This document shows, piece after piece, positions 10,945 through 19,700 of a DNA stretch of 52,637 nt. The DNA lies in assembly GCF_014284365.1 (NCBI RefSeq), contig NZ_JACOGG010000020.1, forward strand, positions 1 through 52,637. Reading direction: 5' to 3'. Origin of the DNA: Cognatundibacterium rugosum (GTDB taxonomy: Bacteria; Pseudomonadota; Gammaproteobacteria; Burkholderiales; Burkholderiaceae_D). Within the stretch, counting starts at the first letter, position 1; each line of letters begins with the position of its first letter. The notes under the pieces were generated by a model. That model worked only from the letters and a program-made list of their open reading frames with translations, was not told the origin of the DNA and ran no database searches. Both the position numbers and the translations under genes were made by a program.

Positions 10945-11513
10945 TGATGAAAAAAATCGCACTTGCTGTCGGTTGCGGCTTAGTACTGAGCGCATGCTCA
11001 AATATGAACCTGCTGAACAACCAGTCTGCCAGCTCATCCACAGCGCTGTCCTGGAAAGATGCAGAAACCAATGAATTTATCCCTACCAACCAGAAAGCTG
11101 CAGCAGCGCTGATCGCGGCAGCCGGTCCGGCTCTGGATAAATCGCGTCCGCTGATCGTGGCAACATTGGCCAACATCAACGCATTAGAAGAATCGTCCCC
11201 CTTCGGCCGTATCGTGGCTGAACAGGTCTCCGGCCAGTTTTCACGTTCCGGCTACCAGATGGTAGAGATGAAATTCCGCGATAAAGTATTCATCAAACAA
11301 AACGTCGGCGAATTACTGCTGACCCGCGAAATCAAAGAAGTCGCCAGCAATCACAGCGCACAGGCTGTCATCGTCGGCACCTATGCGGAAAGCGAAAAAC
11401 TGGTGTTTGTGAACCTGAAACTGATACGTCCAGGCGACAATATCGTGCTGAGCACCTACGATTACGCGGTTCCTATGGATCGTACCGTCAAATCCCTGTT
11501 AGGTCGCCGCTGA
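10944..11513 (+). CDS. FlgO-family lipoprotein
   Basis: The 189-residue protein has a lipobox (LVLSACSN) and a body resembling the FlgO domain: PLIVATLANINALEESSPFGRIVAEQVSGQF, then a C-terminal part with AVIVGTYAESEKLVFVNLKLI. FlgO was described in Vibrio as an outer-membrane lipoprotein needed for motility, but the domain is widespread outside flagellar loci and no flagellar gene is near here. The start codon overlaps the previous stop; a second ATG follows immediately (10947) and is an equally possible start. A strong terminator lies 27 bp downstream. Family call likely, function uncertain. Confidence 0.8.
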   Translation: MMKKIALAVGCGLVLSACSNMNLLNNQSASSSTALSWKDAETNEFIPTNQKAAAALIAAAGPALDKSRPLIVATLANINALEESSPFGRIVAEQVSGQFSRSGYQMVEMKFRDKVFIKQNVGELLLTREIKEVASNHSAQAVIVGTYAESEKLVFVNLKLIRPGDNIVLSTYDYAVPMDRTVKSLLGRR

Positions 11514-11534
11514 TCATCCGTTTTACGGCCATTT

Positions 11535-12437
11535 TCAGACCGCCTGCTTTTGCAGGCGTTTTTTTTCCTGCCAGGCGGCCCACCAACGCTCACCAAACAG
11601 ATTGCATATCAATCCAGACAAAATCAGTGCAGACGCGAACAGCTTTAAATAACCTATAGGCTCTGAAAAAAATAAAGCGGAAACAGCCAGTCCAAACACC
11701 GGAATGAGTAATGAAAGCGGCATCACTCTTGATACGGAATACTGACGAATCAGAAAATTCCAGGCGGTATATCCGAATAGCGTGACGATATAAACCTGGT
11801 AAAACAAGCCCAACCAAAATGATGGCGTCATGGCTCTGAATTGCGCTTTCAAAAAAAACATATCGTGTGACAGCCAGCTCATTAACAGTAAAGGTATTGG
11901 GGCGAATAAGCAGGACCACACTAAAAATCCGAGTAACTCTTTCGTACGCGACTCTTTAAGAACAAAATTGGACAATGCCCAGCAAAGAGCACCTGCCATG
12001 ACCAATATAATCCCGCTAAAAGTGACCGTACCATCTGATACGAAAATAATCATACATAATCCCGCTCCCGCCATGCAAGACCCCTGCCACTGAAAACGAT
12101 GGAGTTTTTCCCGGTATAGCCAGGCACTGAGACCTAGGGAAAAGAACACAGCGGACTGAATGATCAATGACGCGAGGCCAGCAGACAGGCCCGTTGCAAT
12201 GCCCAGATTACACAAGCCCCACAAAAAGCTACCAAATAACAATCCGTATGCAAGCAGATAGGTCCACGCAACTTGTGGCCGCCGGACAAAGAAAATTGCG
12301 GGTATTGCACACAATAAAAAACGCAGTCCCGCCAGCAAAAAGGGATCTGCTACGGTCAGACTCCATTTGATCACAGAAAAATTACTTCCCCAGATCATCG
12401 TGACCAGCAAAGCCAGTGCTAAATGTCGATATTTCAT
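11535..12437 (-). CDS. EamA/DMT-superfamily transporter
   Basis: The 300-residue integral membrane protein has about ten hydrophobic segments in two halves, each resembling the EamA repeat (first half MIWGSNFSVIKWSL, second half GALCWALSNFVLKES). EamA members usually export amino acids or metabolites across the inner membrane; the substrate cannot be read from sequence. The ribosome site AGGAG lies just before the ATG. The gene is divergent from a LysR regulator across a 99-bp gap holding a palindrome, which makes it the likely target of that regulator. The C-terminus is basic (EKKRLQKQAV). Confidence 0.9.
   Translation of the reverse strand: MKYRHLALALLVTMIWGSNFSVIKWSLTVADPFLLAGLRFLLCAIPAIFFVRRPQVAWTYLLAYGLLFGSFLWGLCNLGIATGLSAGLASLIIQSAVFFSLGLSAWLYREKLHRFQWQGSCMAGAGLCMIIFVSDGTVTFSGIILVMAGALCWALSNFVLKESRTKELLGFLVWSCLFAPIPLLLMSWLSHDMFFLKAQFRAMTPSFWLGLFYQVYIVTLFGYTAWNFLIRQYSVSRVMPLSLLIPVFGLAVSALFFSEPIGYLKLFASALILSGLICNLFGERWWAAWQEKKRLQKQAV
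11541..11566 (+). terminator. Intrinsic terminator of the lipoprotein operon
   Basis: CGCCTGC (11541-11547), loop TTTT, GCAGGCG (11552-11558) and eight T (11559-11566) make a textbook intrinsic terminator on the plus strand. It lies inside the last codons of the convergent EamA gene (stop at 11535), whose sequence there encodes the KKRLQKQAV end. Confidence 0.92.
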
Positions 12438-12519
12438 GATGTCTCTCCTGATTCATTCACAGGAGACATTGTCAACTTGCTTGAATTAATCAACAATGAC
12501 CGATAACTTCAATATATCT

Positions 12520-12534
12520 TTGAATAATATTCAA
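12520..12534. promoter_or_regulatory. Palindrome in EamA/LysR divergent promoter
   Basis: TTGAATAATATTCAA is an odd palindrome (7-bp arms, 1-nt centre) ending 2 bp before the LysR ATG. A related sequence TTGAATTAATCAA lies near 12479-12491. LysR proteins bind dyads of the T-N11-A type, often in the divergent promoter next to their own gene, so these are candidate operators. Binding is inferred from position and symmetry only. Confidence 0.55.
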
Positions 12535-12536
12535 TA

Positions 12537-13478
12537 ATGTATCTACTCAACGAAATGGCGGTCTTTGCTAAAGTGGTGCAGACTCAAGGCTTCAGTCGTG
12601 CAGCCCGCGAACTTAACCTGACCACCTCAGCCGTAAGCAGACATATACAAAGACTGGAGCAACATCTGGGCGCAAGGCTGTTGGTCAGAACGACGCGCCG
12701 TCTTGCACCGACTGAACTGGGGCAAGAAGTCTATGCCTGCTGCTGCCGCATCGTTGAAGATGCTAAAGATATCGAAACCATGAGCAGCCGCTACCAGCAA
12801 AGCCCCCAAGGAAAGCTGCGCGTTTCTGCTCCGGTCACGCTGGGGCAAATTTGGCTGGCACCCCTACTGGCAGAGTTTTCTAGAATTTACCCTGCAGTCA
12901 CAGTGGAACTAAGCCTGCTGGATCGTTTTGTCGACATGATCGAAGAGGGATACGATCTGGTCTTACGCATTAGCAAGGATATGGCGCCCGGCCTTGCTGT
13001 ACGCCCGTTGCAACTGATGCGTTACATCCTCATTGCATCACCCGCCTATTTGGACAAGCATGGCAAACCAACCCATCCAACTCAGTTAGTACAACATCAA
13101 TTCACTCTTTTTGGTTACGCTGACTTTGATGGAGACTGGTATATGCGCTCTGCAAAAGATGAACAGATTCACATTCGCGTTCATCCGACGATCACTGTCA
13201 ATAACAGCACTGCCATGCTGAGCGTCGTCGAACAACATGGCGGGATTAGCTTGTTACCCGACTATGTTGCAGCGAATGCCCTGAAAACGGGTAAGGTCGT
13301 CAGACTCCTGCCTGATTGGGAGTTTGAACAAAACTATGCGCCCAGGCACATCGTAGTCGCCTATCATCCGACCCGCCACCTCGCACTCAAAGCCAGGGTC
13401 TTCATTGATTTTCTTCATAGCCATCCTTTCCTGCACGATGATGTCAGGGCAGTACCGCGGAGCGAGCCGCCTCGCTGA
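12537..13478 (+). CDS. LysR-family transcriptional regulator
   Basis: The 313-residue protein has an N-terminal winged helix-turn-helix (MAVFAKVVQTQGFSRAARELNLTTS..., residues 7-65) followed by the periplasmic-binding-like LysR effector domain (about residues 90-300). The length is typical. It most resembles the AaeR/DsdC-like group that often sits divergent to exporters; the ligand is unknown. There is no obvious Shine-Dalgarno before the ATG at 12537, and a palindrome ends 2 bp upstream, so translation may start at this Met poorly or at Met7. The 3' end overlaps the convergent NhaR-like gene by 35 bp. Confidence 0.92.
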   Translation: MYLLNEMAVFAKVVQTQGFSRAARELNLTTSAVSRHIQRLEQHLGARLLVRTTRRLAPTELGQEVYACCCRIVEDAKDIETMSSRYQQSPQGKLRVSAPVTLGQIWLAPLLAEFSRIYPAVTVELSLLDRFVDMIEEGYDLVLRISKDMAPGLAVRPLQLMRYILIASPAYLDKHGKPTHPTQLVQHQFTLFGYADFDGDWYMRSAKDEQIHIRVHPTITVNNSTAMLSVVEQHGGISLLPDYVAANALKTGKVVRLLPDWEFEQNYAPRHIVVAYHPTRHLALKARVFIDFLHSHPFLHDDVRAVPRSEPPR

Positions 13479-14343
13479 TGGCGAGGACCGCGGGATGGGT
13501 GATCTTGCGCTGGATGGAAATCGCGTAAAACTGTTCCTGAATTTCAGGCGTTTGTCCGATTAACTCCACATCATACTGACGCATCACTCTGTCCATGATC
13601 ACCGTTGGCGCAGCGAATACACCAGCGCCAGCCTGACCAAATGCACTCATGAGCGCACTGTCATCAAACTCGCCAGTCATCTTGGGGTGTAGTTGTTGCT
13701 GATCCAACCATTGCAGCAAACGCCCACGTAAAGCTGCATCTTCACCGGGTAATAAAAATGGCGCACCGTCCAGTAAAGCCGGAAAGCTACCGGACAGGTT
13801 GGCGCGCAGGGCTGAGGTGGCAAAAAAACTGATCCCGGATTCAGCCAGCAAATGGCTGTAACCGCGTACATTGGCGGTCACAGGCATAGGACTGTCCGAC
13901 AACACCACATCCAGCTTATGCATCGCCAGTTCCGCCAACAGCAATTCCAGTTTGCCCTCGCGACAATTGATGCGTAAGGTCTGTGGCAGACTCATGGCCG
14001 GTTCCAGCAATTGATAGGCCACTGTCTTGGGTACCGCATCAGATACCCCGACCCGCAGTTGCACGGTACGCGCGGTCGGCCGGTGATGCAGCACCTCTTC
14101 CAATTCACGGCCCAATGCGAAGATATCTTCCGCATAGCTCAATACCAGGCGCCCTGCTTCGGTCAGCTCCAGATTACGTCCTTGCTTACGGAATAAAGCT
14201 TCGCCCTGCATTTCTTCAAACAACGTGAGCTGGCCGCTGATCGTCTGTGGTGTCAGATGCAATTGCTCACTGGCGCGTGCGATGCTGCCGGATTTCGCCA
14301 CCATCCAAAAATAGTGCAGGTGTTTGTAATTTAAAGCGGGCAT
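13444..14343 (-). CDS. nhaR: LysR-family regulator, NhaR-like
   Basis: The 299-residue protein starts MPALNYKHLHYFWMVAKSGS, the typical NhaR opening, with the winged helix (SIARASEQLHLTPQTISGQL) and LysR effector domain. NhaR in enterobacteria activates the Na+/H+ antiporter gene nhaA in response to sodium, but in Betaproteobacteria the same family often sits without nhaA, as here. The frame is open back to 14433; the Met at 14343 is chosen by homology. It is divergent from the BI-1 gene across about 230 bp, and its 3' end overlaps the convergent LysR gene. The family call is good; the target genes are unknown. Confidence 0.85.
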   Translation of the reverse strand: MPALNYKHLHYFWMVAKSGSIARASEQLHLTPQTISGQLTLFEEMQGEALFRKQGRNLELTEAGRLVLSYAEDIFALGRELEEVLHHRPTARTVQLRVGVSDAVPKTVAYQLLEPAMSLPQTLRINCREGKLELLLAELAMHKLDVVLSDSPMPVTANVRGYSHLLAESGISFFATSALRANLSGSFPALLDGAPFLLPGEDAALRGRLLQWLDQQQLHPKMTGEFDDSALMSAFGQAGAGVFAAPTVIMDRVMRQYDVELIGQTPEIQEQFYAISIQRKITHPAVLAISEAARSAVLP

Positions 14344-14574
14344 ATTTTGGCAAGCGAAGGCAGGTAAAAAGGGGAAAATCCGGTCAGCATCAAACAACCC
14401 TTCACGCAGATTGATTAAGCAAGCGTAAAACATCGAATTTTACGAAGTATTTATCAAGTATATTCGACTTTTCTTTCAATTTGCTTGCAACTAGACTGTA
14501 GCCACCTTCTGTTGGGAAGGGGAAGTCCTGTTCTTAGGAATATTTGTGAGACTTCAACATTTCAGGAGAAAAGC

Positions 14575-15261
14575 ATGAAAATCTTGAGCCGTTCGACTGC
14601 ACGTGATGTGCAATCTGTCGACTATACCGATACCACCGCGAGTGACAGCCATAAGGTATTACGCAATACCTATATGCTACTGTCGATGACGCTGCTGTTT
14701 TCCGCGCTGACTGCAGGGCTCAGTGTGGCGTTTGCCGTACCGGGGCCGGGTATCCTCATCACCCTGGTCGCCTATTTCGGCCTGCTGTTTGCGGTGACTA
14801 AATTACGTAACAGTGGCTGGGGTATTGCTGCTGTATTTGCGCTGACGGGCTTCCTCGGTTACACCCTGGGACCTATCCTGAGTCTGTATCTGAAAATGCC
14901 AGGCGGCTCCTCCATCGTGATGACCGCCATGGGTCTGACCGGTCTGATTTTCATGGGCCTGTCTGCTTACGTGTTGGTCAGCAAGCGTGACTTCAGTTTC
15001 ATGGGCGGCTTCCTGATGGCAGGCATGATCGTGGCGCTGGTCGCGAGTCTGGGCGCAATTTTCTTCCAGATTCCCGCTTTGTCGCTCGCGATTTCCGGTC
15101 TGATGGTACTGCTGATGTCCGGCATGATCCTGTTCGAAACCAGCAATATCATTCGTGGTGGTGAAACTAACTACATCATGGCGACTGTCAGCCTGTACAT
15201 CACTATTTTCAACTTATTCACCAGCCTGTTGCAGTTGCTGGGATTTATTGAAAAAGAGTAA
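14575..15261 (+). CDS. Bax inhibitor-1/YccA family membrane protein
   Basis: The 228-residue protein has seven hydrophobic segments from about residue 32 to the end, and ends with the YLNLFTSLL-type BI-1 signature (VSLYITIFNLFTSLLQLLGF). E. coli relatives YccA and YbhL are inner-membrane proteins; YccA interacts with the FtsH protease and others may conduct calcium or protons. The frame is open from 14485, but AGGAG at 14564-14568 just before the ATG at 14575 sets the start. TerC follows 3 bp after the stop, so the two are co-transcribed. A second BI-1 gene lies at 45271. Confidence 0.92.
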   Translation: MKILSRSTARDVQSVDYTDTTASDSHKVLRNTYMLLSMTLLFSALTAGLSVAFAVPGPGILITLVAYFGLLFAVTKLRNSGWGIAAVFALTGFLGYTLGPILSLYLKMPGGSSIVMTAMGLTGLIFMGLSAYVLVSKRDFSFMGGFLMAGMIVALVASLGAIFFQIPALSLAISGLMVLLMSGMILFETSNIIRGGETNYIMATVSLYITIFNLFTSLLQLLGFIEKE

Positions 15262-15264
15262 GCC

Positions 15265-16224
15265 ATGATGCATTCCGTCGCACAGCCCTGGATGTGGGCC
15301 GTATTTATCGCTTTTGTGTTAGCTATGTTAGCCGTCGACGTATTCGCGCTGGGCGGCTCTAAAGCACATAAAGTCAGCGTCCGGGAAGCGGCGGGCTGGT
15401 CCATCGTCTGGGTGGCACTGGCAATGGCCTTCGATTTCGGTCTGTGGATGTATCTGACTGAAACCTTAGGCCGTGAGCTGGCGACTGCCAAGGCGATGGA
15501 ATTTTTGACCGGCTACGTGATAGAAAAATCACTGTCGGTCGACAATGTGTTCGTCTTCCTGATGATCTTCGCGCACTTCAACGTGCCGCCACAACATCAG
15601 CGTAAAGTCTTGCTCTACGGCGTACTGGGCGCAATCATCATGCGTATCATCATGGTGCTGGCAGGCAGCTGGGTCGTAACGCAGTTTTCCTGGGTACTGT
15701 ATCTGTTTGGCGTATTCCTGCTGATTACCGGTTTCCGTATGCTGGTCAGCGTTGAACAGGAACCGGATATCGAAGCCAATCCGGTACTGCGCCTGGCAAA
15801 AAAAATACTGCCTTTTACCAAAGAATTTCACGGTGAACAATTCAGCATCAAAGAAAACGGCAAACGTGTTTTCACGCCCTTGCTGCTGGTATTGATACTG
15901 ATAGAAATTTCAGATGTGATTTTTGCGGTGGATTCGATTCCGGCGATTTTTGCAGTGACGACCGATCCCTTTATCGTATTCACGTCGAATATCTTCGCCA
16001 TCATGGGCTTGCGTGCTCTGTACTTCTTGCTGGCAGATATGGCCGATCGCTTCCATCTGTTGAAATTCGGTCTGGCTTTTGTGCTGATGTTCGTCGGTAT
16101 CAAGATGCTCATTGTCGAATGGATGCATGTACCAACCGGTATCTCTTTAATGGTCATCGGCACCATTCTGGGCGGCTCTGTCATCGCCAGCCTGTTTGTG
16201 ACCCGGCATACAAAACACAAGTAA
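15265..16224 (+). CDS. TerC-family integral membrane protein (Alx-like)
   Basis: The 319-residue protein has about nine transmembrane segments. The family hallmarks are SLSVDNVFVFLMIFAHF in the first half and ISDVIFAVDSIPAIFAVTTDPFIVFTSN in the second, with conserved Asp residues in membrane segments. TerC/Alx proteins are thought to move metal ions such as manganese, in some cases to supply exported metalloproteins or resist tellurite. No ter genes are nearby, so a manganese or Alx-type role is more likely. It starts 3 bp after the BI-1 stop. A perfect 15-bp hairpin follows 8 bp after its stop. Confidence 0.93.
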   Translation: MMHSVAQPWMWAVFIAFVLAMLAVDVFALGGSKAHKVSVREAAGWSIVWVALAMAFDFGLWMYLTETLGRELATAKAMEFLTGYVIEKSLSVDNVFVFLMIFAHFNVPPQHQRKVLLYGVLGAIIMRIIMVLAGSWVVTQFSWVLYLFGVFLLITGFRMLVSVEQEPDIEANPVLRLAKKILPFTKEFHGEQFSIKENGKRVFTPLLLVLILIEISDVIFAVDSIPAIFAVTTDPFIVFTSNIFAIMGLRALYFLLADMADRFHLLKFGLAFVLMFVGIKMLIVEWMHVPTGISLMVIGTILGGSVIASLFVTRHTKHK

Positions 16225-16232
16225 GTACTCTA

Positions 16233-16265
16233 GTCTACGCCTGCCAGATACTGGCAGGCGTAGAC
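16233..16265 (+). terminator. Perfect 15-bp hairpin after terC
   Basis: GTCTACGCCTGCCAG (16233-16247), loop ATA, and CTGGCAGGCGTAGAC (16251-16265) form an uninterrupted 15-bp stem 8 bp after the TerC stop. The T-rich stretch (TTCCTTTTAG) begins about 5 bp after the stem, so termination is probable but the geometry is not ideal. It could also act as an mRNA end. Confidence 0.7.
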
Positions 16266-16512
16266 GCTGATTCCTTTTAGCTTCCATGTCAATTCCCTTT
16301 CGGCATATCTCTCTGTTGAGGATATGCTTTTTTTTTCGTTAATTTTTCACTGAAAGACAGCACAAACGATCGCGCCCGCAGCAAGGGAATTGTGTGAACT
16401 GCTTGCAAACAGACTGTGGTTTTTTGCATAAAGATCATAAGCATCTGCTCAAAATGTATAAACAAAATCCCGCAAACGGCGAGCCTGAGGGGTCCAAGCC
16501 CTTGATTTGACG

Positions 16513-16518
16513 TATAAT
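16513..16518 (+). promoter_or_regulatory. -10 box of the metH leader
   Basis: TATAAT at 16513-16518 would place the transcript start near 16525, at the first bases of the riboswitch-like fold. No good -35 hexamer lies 16-18 bp upstream, so an activator may be needed. The 240 bp between the terC hairpin and this box hold no recognisable gene. Confidence 0.6.
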
Positions 16519-16525
16519 TTCCCCT

Positions 16526-16582
16526 CAGCGCCGATTTGAGATTCAGATTGCGGGCGCATAATAAATGCTGCTAAAAGGACCC
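16526..16582 (+). promoter_or_regulatory. SAM-II-type (SAM_alpha) riboswitch
   Basis: The aptamer features I remember for SAM-II are all present in order. P1 is GCGCC (16528-16532) with GGCGC (16553-16557). GATTT(G) follows the 5' strand. TTGC (16548-16551) lies just before the 3' P1 strand. ATAATAAATGCTGCTAAAAGG (read from 16558) is the single-strand and pseudoknot tail. The published Sargasso Sea SAM-II RNA has the same framework, GCGC-GAUUU...UUGC..GCGC...AUAAAUG.(A)GCUAAAA. An intrinsic terminator follows, then metH, a methionine-synthesis gene, which fits a SAM sensor that lowers expression when SAM is high. I have not proved the pseudoknot pairing. Confidence 0.88.
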
Positions 16583-16584
16583 GA

Positions 16585-16622
16585 CCCGATCCGCATGCAT
16601 GCATCAGCCGATCGGGTTTTTT
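16585..16622 (+). terminator. Riboswitch-linked intrinsic terminator
   Basis: CCCGATC (16585-16591) pairs with GATCGGG (16610-16616), followed by six T (16617-16622). The loop holds GCATGCATGC. It begins 3 nt after the SAM-II tail and lies about 95 bp before the metH start, so it serves as the expression platform: termination when SAM is bound, read-through otherwise. CGGG at 16551-16554 in the aptamer could pair with CCCG at 16580-16583 or 16585-16588 as an alternative fold. Confidence 0.85.
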
Positions 16623-16715
16623 ATTATCAGGACGCAAAGCGCAGCAGTCTGGATGACTGACACCGGCAATCAAACGCCGCGTAGCGCCCACCTCCTTGTT
16701 GAACGAGTAAACATC

Positions 16716-19700
16716 ATGACTACAACTGTGCCTGTCTCTGCTACCGAAACCCGTTTGCGCACCCTGCTGCAACAACGCATCCTGATCCTGGATGGCGCGA
16801 TGGGCACCATGATCCAGCGTTACAAACTGACCGAAGCCGATTACCGCGGCGAGCGTTTTCAAGACTTCACCGGCCCTGAAGGCGTACGTGAGCTGTTCGT
16901 CAAAGGGAATAACGAATTACTGTCGCTGACCCGCCCCGATGTGATCGCTGAAATCCATGAACAATACCTGGCGGCCGGTGCGGATCTGATCGAGACCAAT
17001 ACCTTCGGTGCCACCACGGTCGCGCAGGACGACTACCATATGGCGCATCTGGCCTATGAGATGAACGTGGCATCGGCCAGAATTGCACGTGCAGCCTGCG
17101 ATAAATACTCGACCCCGGACAAGCCACGTTTTGTCGCGGGCGCACTGGGGCCAACCCCTAAGACCGCCTCCATCTCCCCTGATGTGAATGATCCGGCAGC
17201 GCGTAATGTCACCTTTGATCAACTGGTCACGGCTTACCACGAGCAGGTACGCGGCCTGGTAGATGGCGGCGCCGATGTGCTGCTGGTCGAAACCATCTTC
17301 GATACACTCAACTGTAAAGCCGCGCTGTTCGCCATTGATCAGTATTTCGAAGAAAGCGGCCAACGTCTGCCTATCATGATCTCCGGTACCGTCACCGATG
17401 CCTCCGGCCGTATCCTGTCGGGACAAACCGTACCTGCTTTTTGGAATTCTGTACGCCATGCCAAACCGCTCACCATCGGCCTGAACTGTGCACTCGGTGC
17501 CACGCTGATGCGTCCGTATGCCGAAGAATTATCCAAAATCGCCGACACCTTTGTCTGTATTTATCCGAATGCGGGTTTGCCCAACCCCATGAGCGACACC
17601 GGCTTTGACGAGCTGCCAGCAGATACTTCGGCCCTGCTCAAAGAATTCGCCCAAGCCGGCTTCATCAACATCGCCGGTGGCTGCTGCGGCACCACGCCAG
17701 CGCATATCAAGGCCATCGCCGATCTGCTGCAAACCCAGGCGCCGCGCCAGTTACCGCAGATCGCGCCAGCCATGCGCCTGTCCGGACTGGAACCGTTCAC
17801 CATCGATCAGGACAGCCTGTTCGTCAATGTCGGTGAACGTACTAACGTGACCGGTTCCAAAGCCTTTGCGCGTCTGATCCTGAACGAGCAATACGATGAG
17901 GCATTGGCGGTCGCACGTCAGCAGGTAGAAAACGGTGCTCAGATCATCGACATCAATATGGATGAAGCGATGCTTGATTCGCTGGCGGCGATGACACGCT
18001 TCCTGAATCTGATCGCCTCGGAACCTGATATTGCGCGCGTCCCTATCATGATCGACTCATCCAAATGGTCGGTGATCGAAGCGGGTCTGAAATGCGTACA
18101 GGGTAAGGCGATCGTGAATTCGATCTCCATGAAAGAAGGTGAGGCCGAATTCCTGCGTCAGGCCACCCTGTGCAAACGCTATGGTGCAGCCGTGATCGTG
18201 ATGGCATTCGACGAAACCGGTCAGGCCGATACCTATGCACGTAAGACGGAAATCTGCGAACGCGCATACCGTCTGTTGGTCGATCAGATTCAGTTCGATC
18301 CCCAGGATATTATTTTTGATCCGAATATCTTTGCGGTCGCGACCGGTATCGAAGAACACAATAACTACGCGGTAGACTTTATCGAAGCGACGCGCTGGAT
18401 ACATCAAAATCTGCCGGGCGCTAAAATCAGCGGCGGCGTATCGAATGTGAGCTTCTCTTTCCGTGGCAATGATCCGGCACGCGAAGCCATCCATACCGTG
18501 TTCCTGTATCACGCGATTCAGGCTGGCATGACCATGGGCATAGTGAATGCGGGCATGGTAGGGGTGTATAGCGAGCTCGATCCTGAACTGCGCGAACGGG
18601 TCGAGGACGTCGTGCTGAACCGGCGCGATGACGCGACTGAGCGCATGATCGAATTTGCTGCCACCCTCAAAGCTGGCGGTAAAAAAGAAGAAGCGACGCT
18701 GGAATGGCGCAATGACCCGGTAGAAAAACGTCTGGCCCATGCGCTGGTACACGGCATCACACAGTGGATAGTGGAAGACACCGAACAGGCACGCCAGCAA
18801 TTTGAGCGCCCTATCCAGGTCATCGAAGGTCCGCTGATGGACGGTATGAATATCGTCGGTGACCTGTTCGGACAAGGCAAAATGTTCTTGCCACAGGTGG
18901 TCAAATCCGCACGCGTGATGAAGCAGGCCGTGGCGCATCTGGTGCCTTTCATCGAAGAAGAAAAGAAACGCAGCGGCGATCACAAACCAAAAGGCAAAAT
19001 TGTGATTGCCACCGTCAAAGGTGACGTGCATGACATCGGTAAAAACATCGTGACCGTGGTCCTGCAATGTAATAACTTTGAAGTGGTGAACATGGGCGTG
19101 ATGGTGCCCTGCTCAGAAATTCTGGCCAAAGCCAAGGCAGAAAATGCCGACATCATCGGCTTGTCCGGTCTGATCACACCATCGCTGGAAGAAATGGCCT
19201 ATGTCGCCAAAGAGATGCAACGTGATCCGCATTTCCGCATGATGAAGATCCCGCTGCTAATCGGCGGCGCCACCACCAGCCGCGCCCATACTGCGGTCAA
19301 GATAGCGCCGAATTATGAAGGTCCGGTCGTGTATGTACCGGATGCCTCGCGCTCCGTATCGGTCGCGCAATCGCTGCTGACCCCGGAAAGCCGCGAGCAA
19401 TACATCACCGAACTCGGCAGCGATTACGAACGTATCCGGATTCAGCATGCGAATAAAAAAACCACGCCTATGCTGACGCTGGAACAGGCACGCGCCAATA
19501 AGATGCGGGTTTCATTCAGCGGCGCGGAAGCACCGGTGAAACCGAAATTCATCGGCCGCCGTGTATTTAAAAATGTCGATCTGGCCACCATCGCTAACTA
19601 CATAGACTGGGGTCCGTTCTTCCAGACCTGGGATCTGGCCGGACCTTTCCCTGCCATCCTGAGCGATGACATCGTCGGCGATGCCGCGACCAAGGTGTAT

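Noticed and set aside
16300..16715. Cobalamin riboswitch before metH
   Set aside because: No long B12-box-type structure could be seen; the leader instead fits SAM-II plus terminator.
18057..19067. 336-codon frame on the minus strand
   Set aside because: Antisense to the metH pterin/B12 region; the plus strand carries all MetH motifs.
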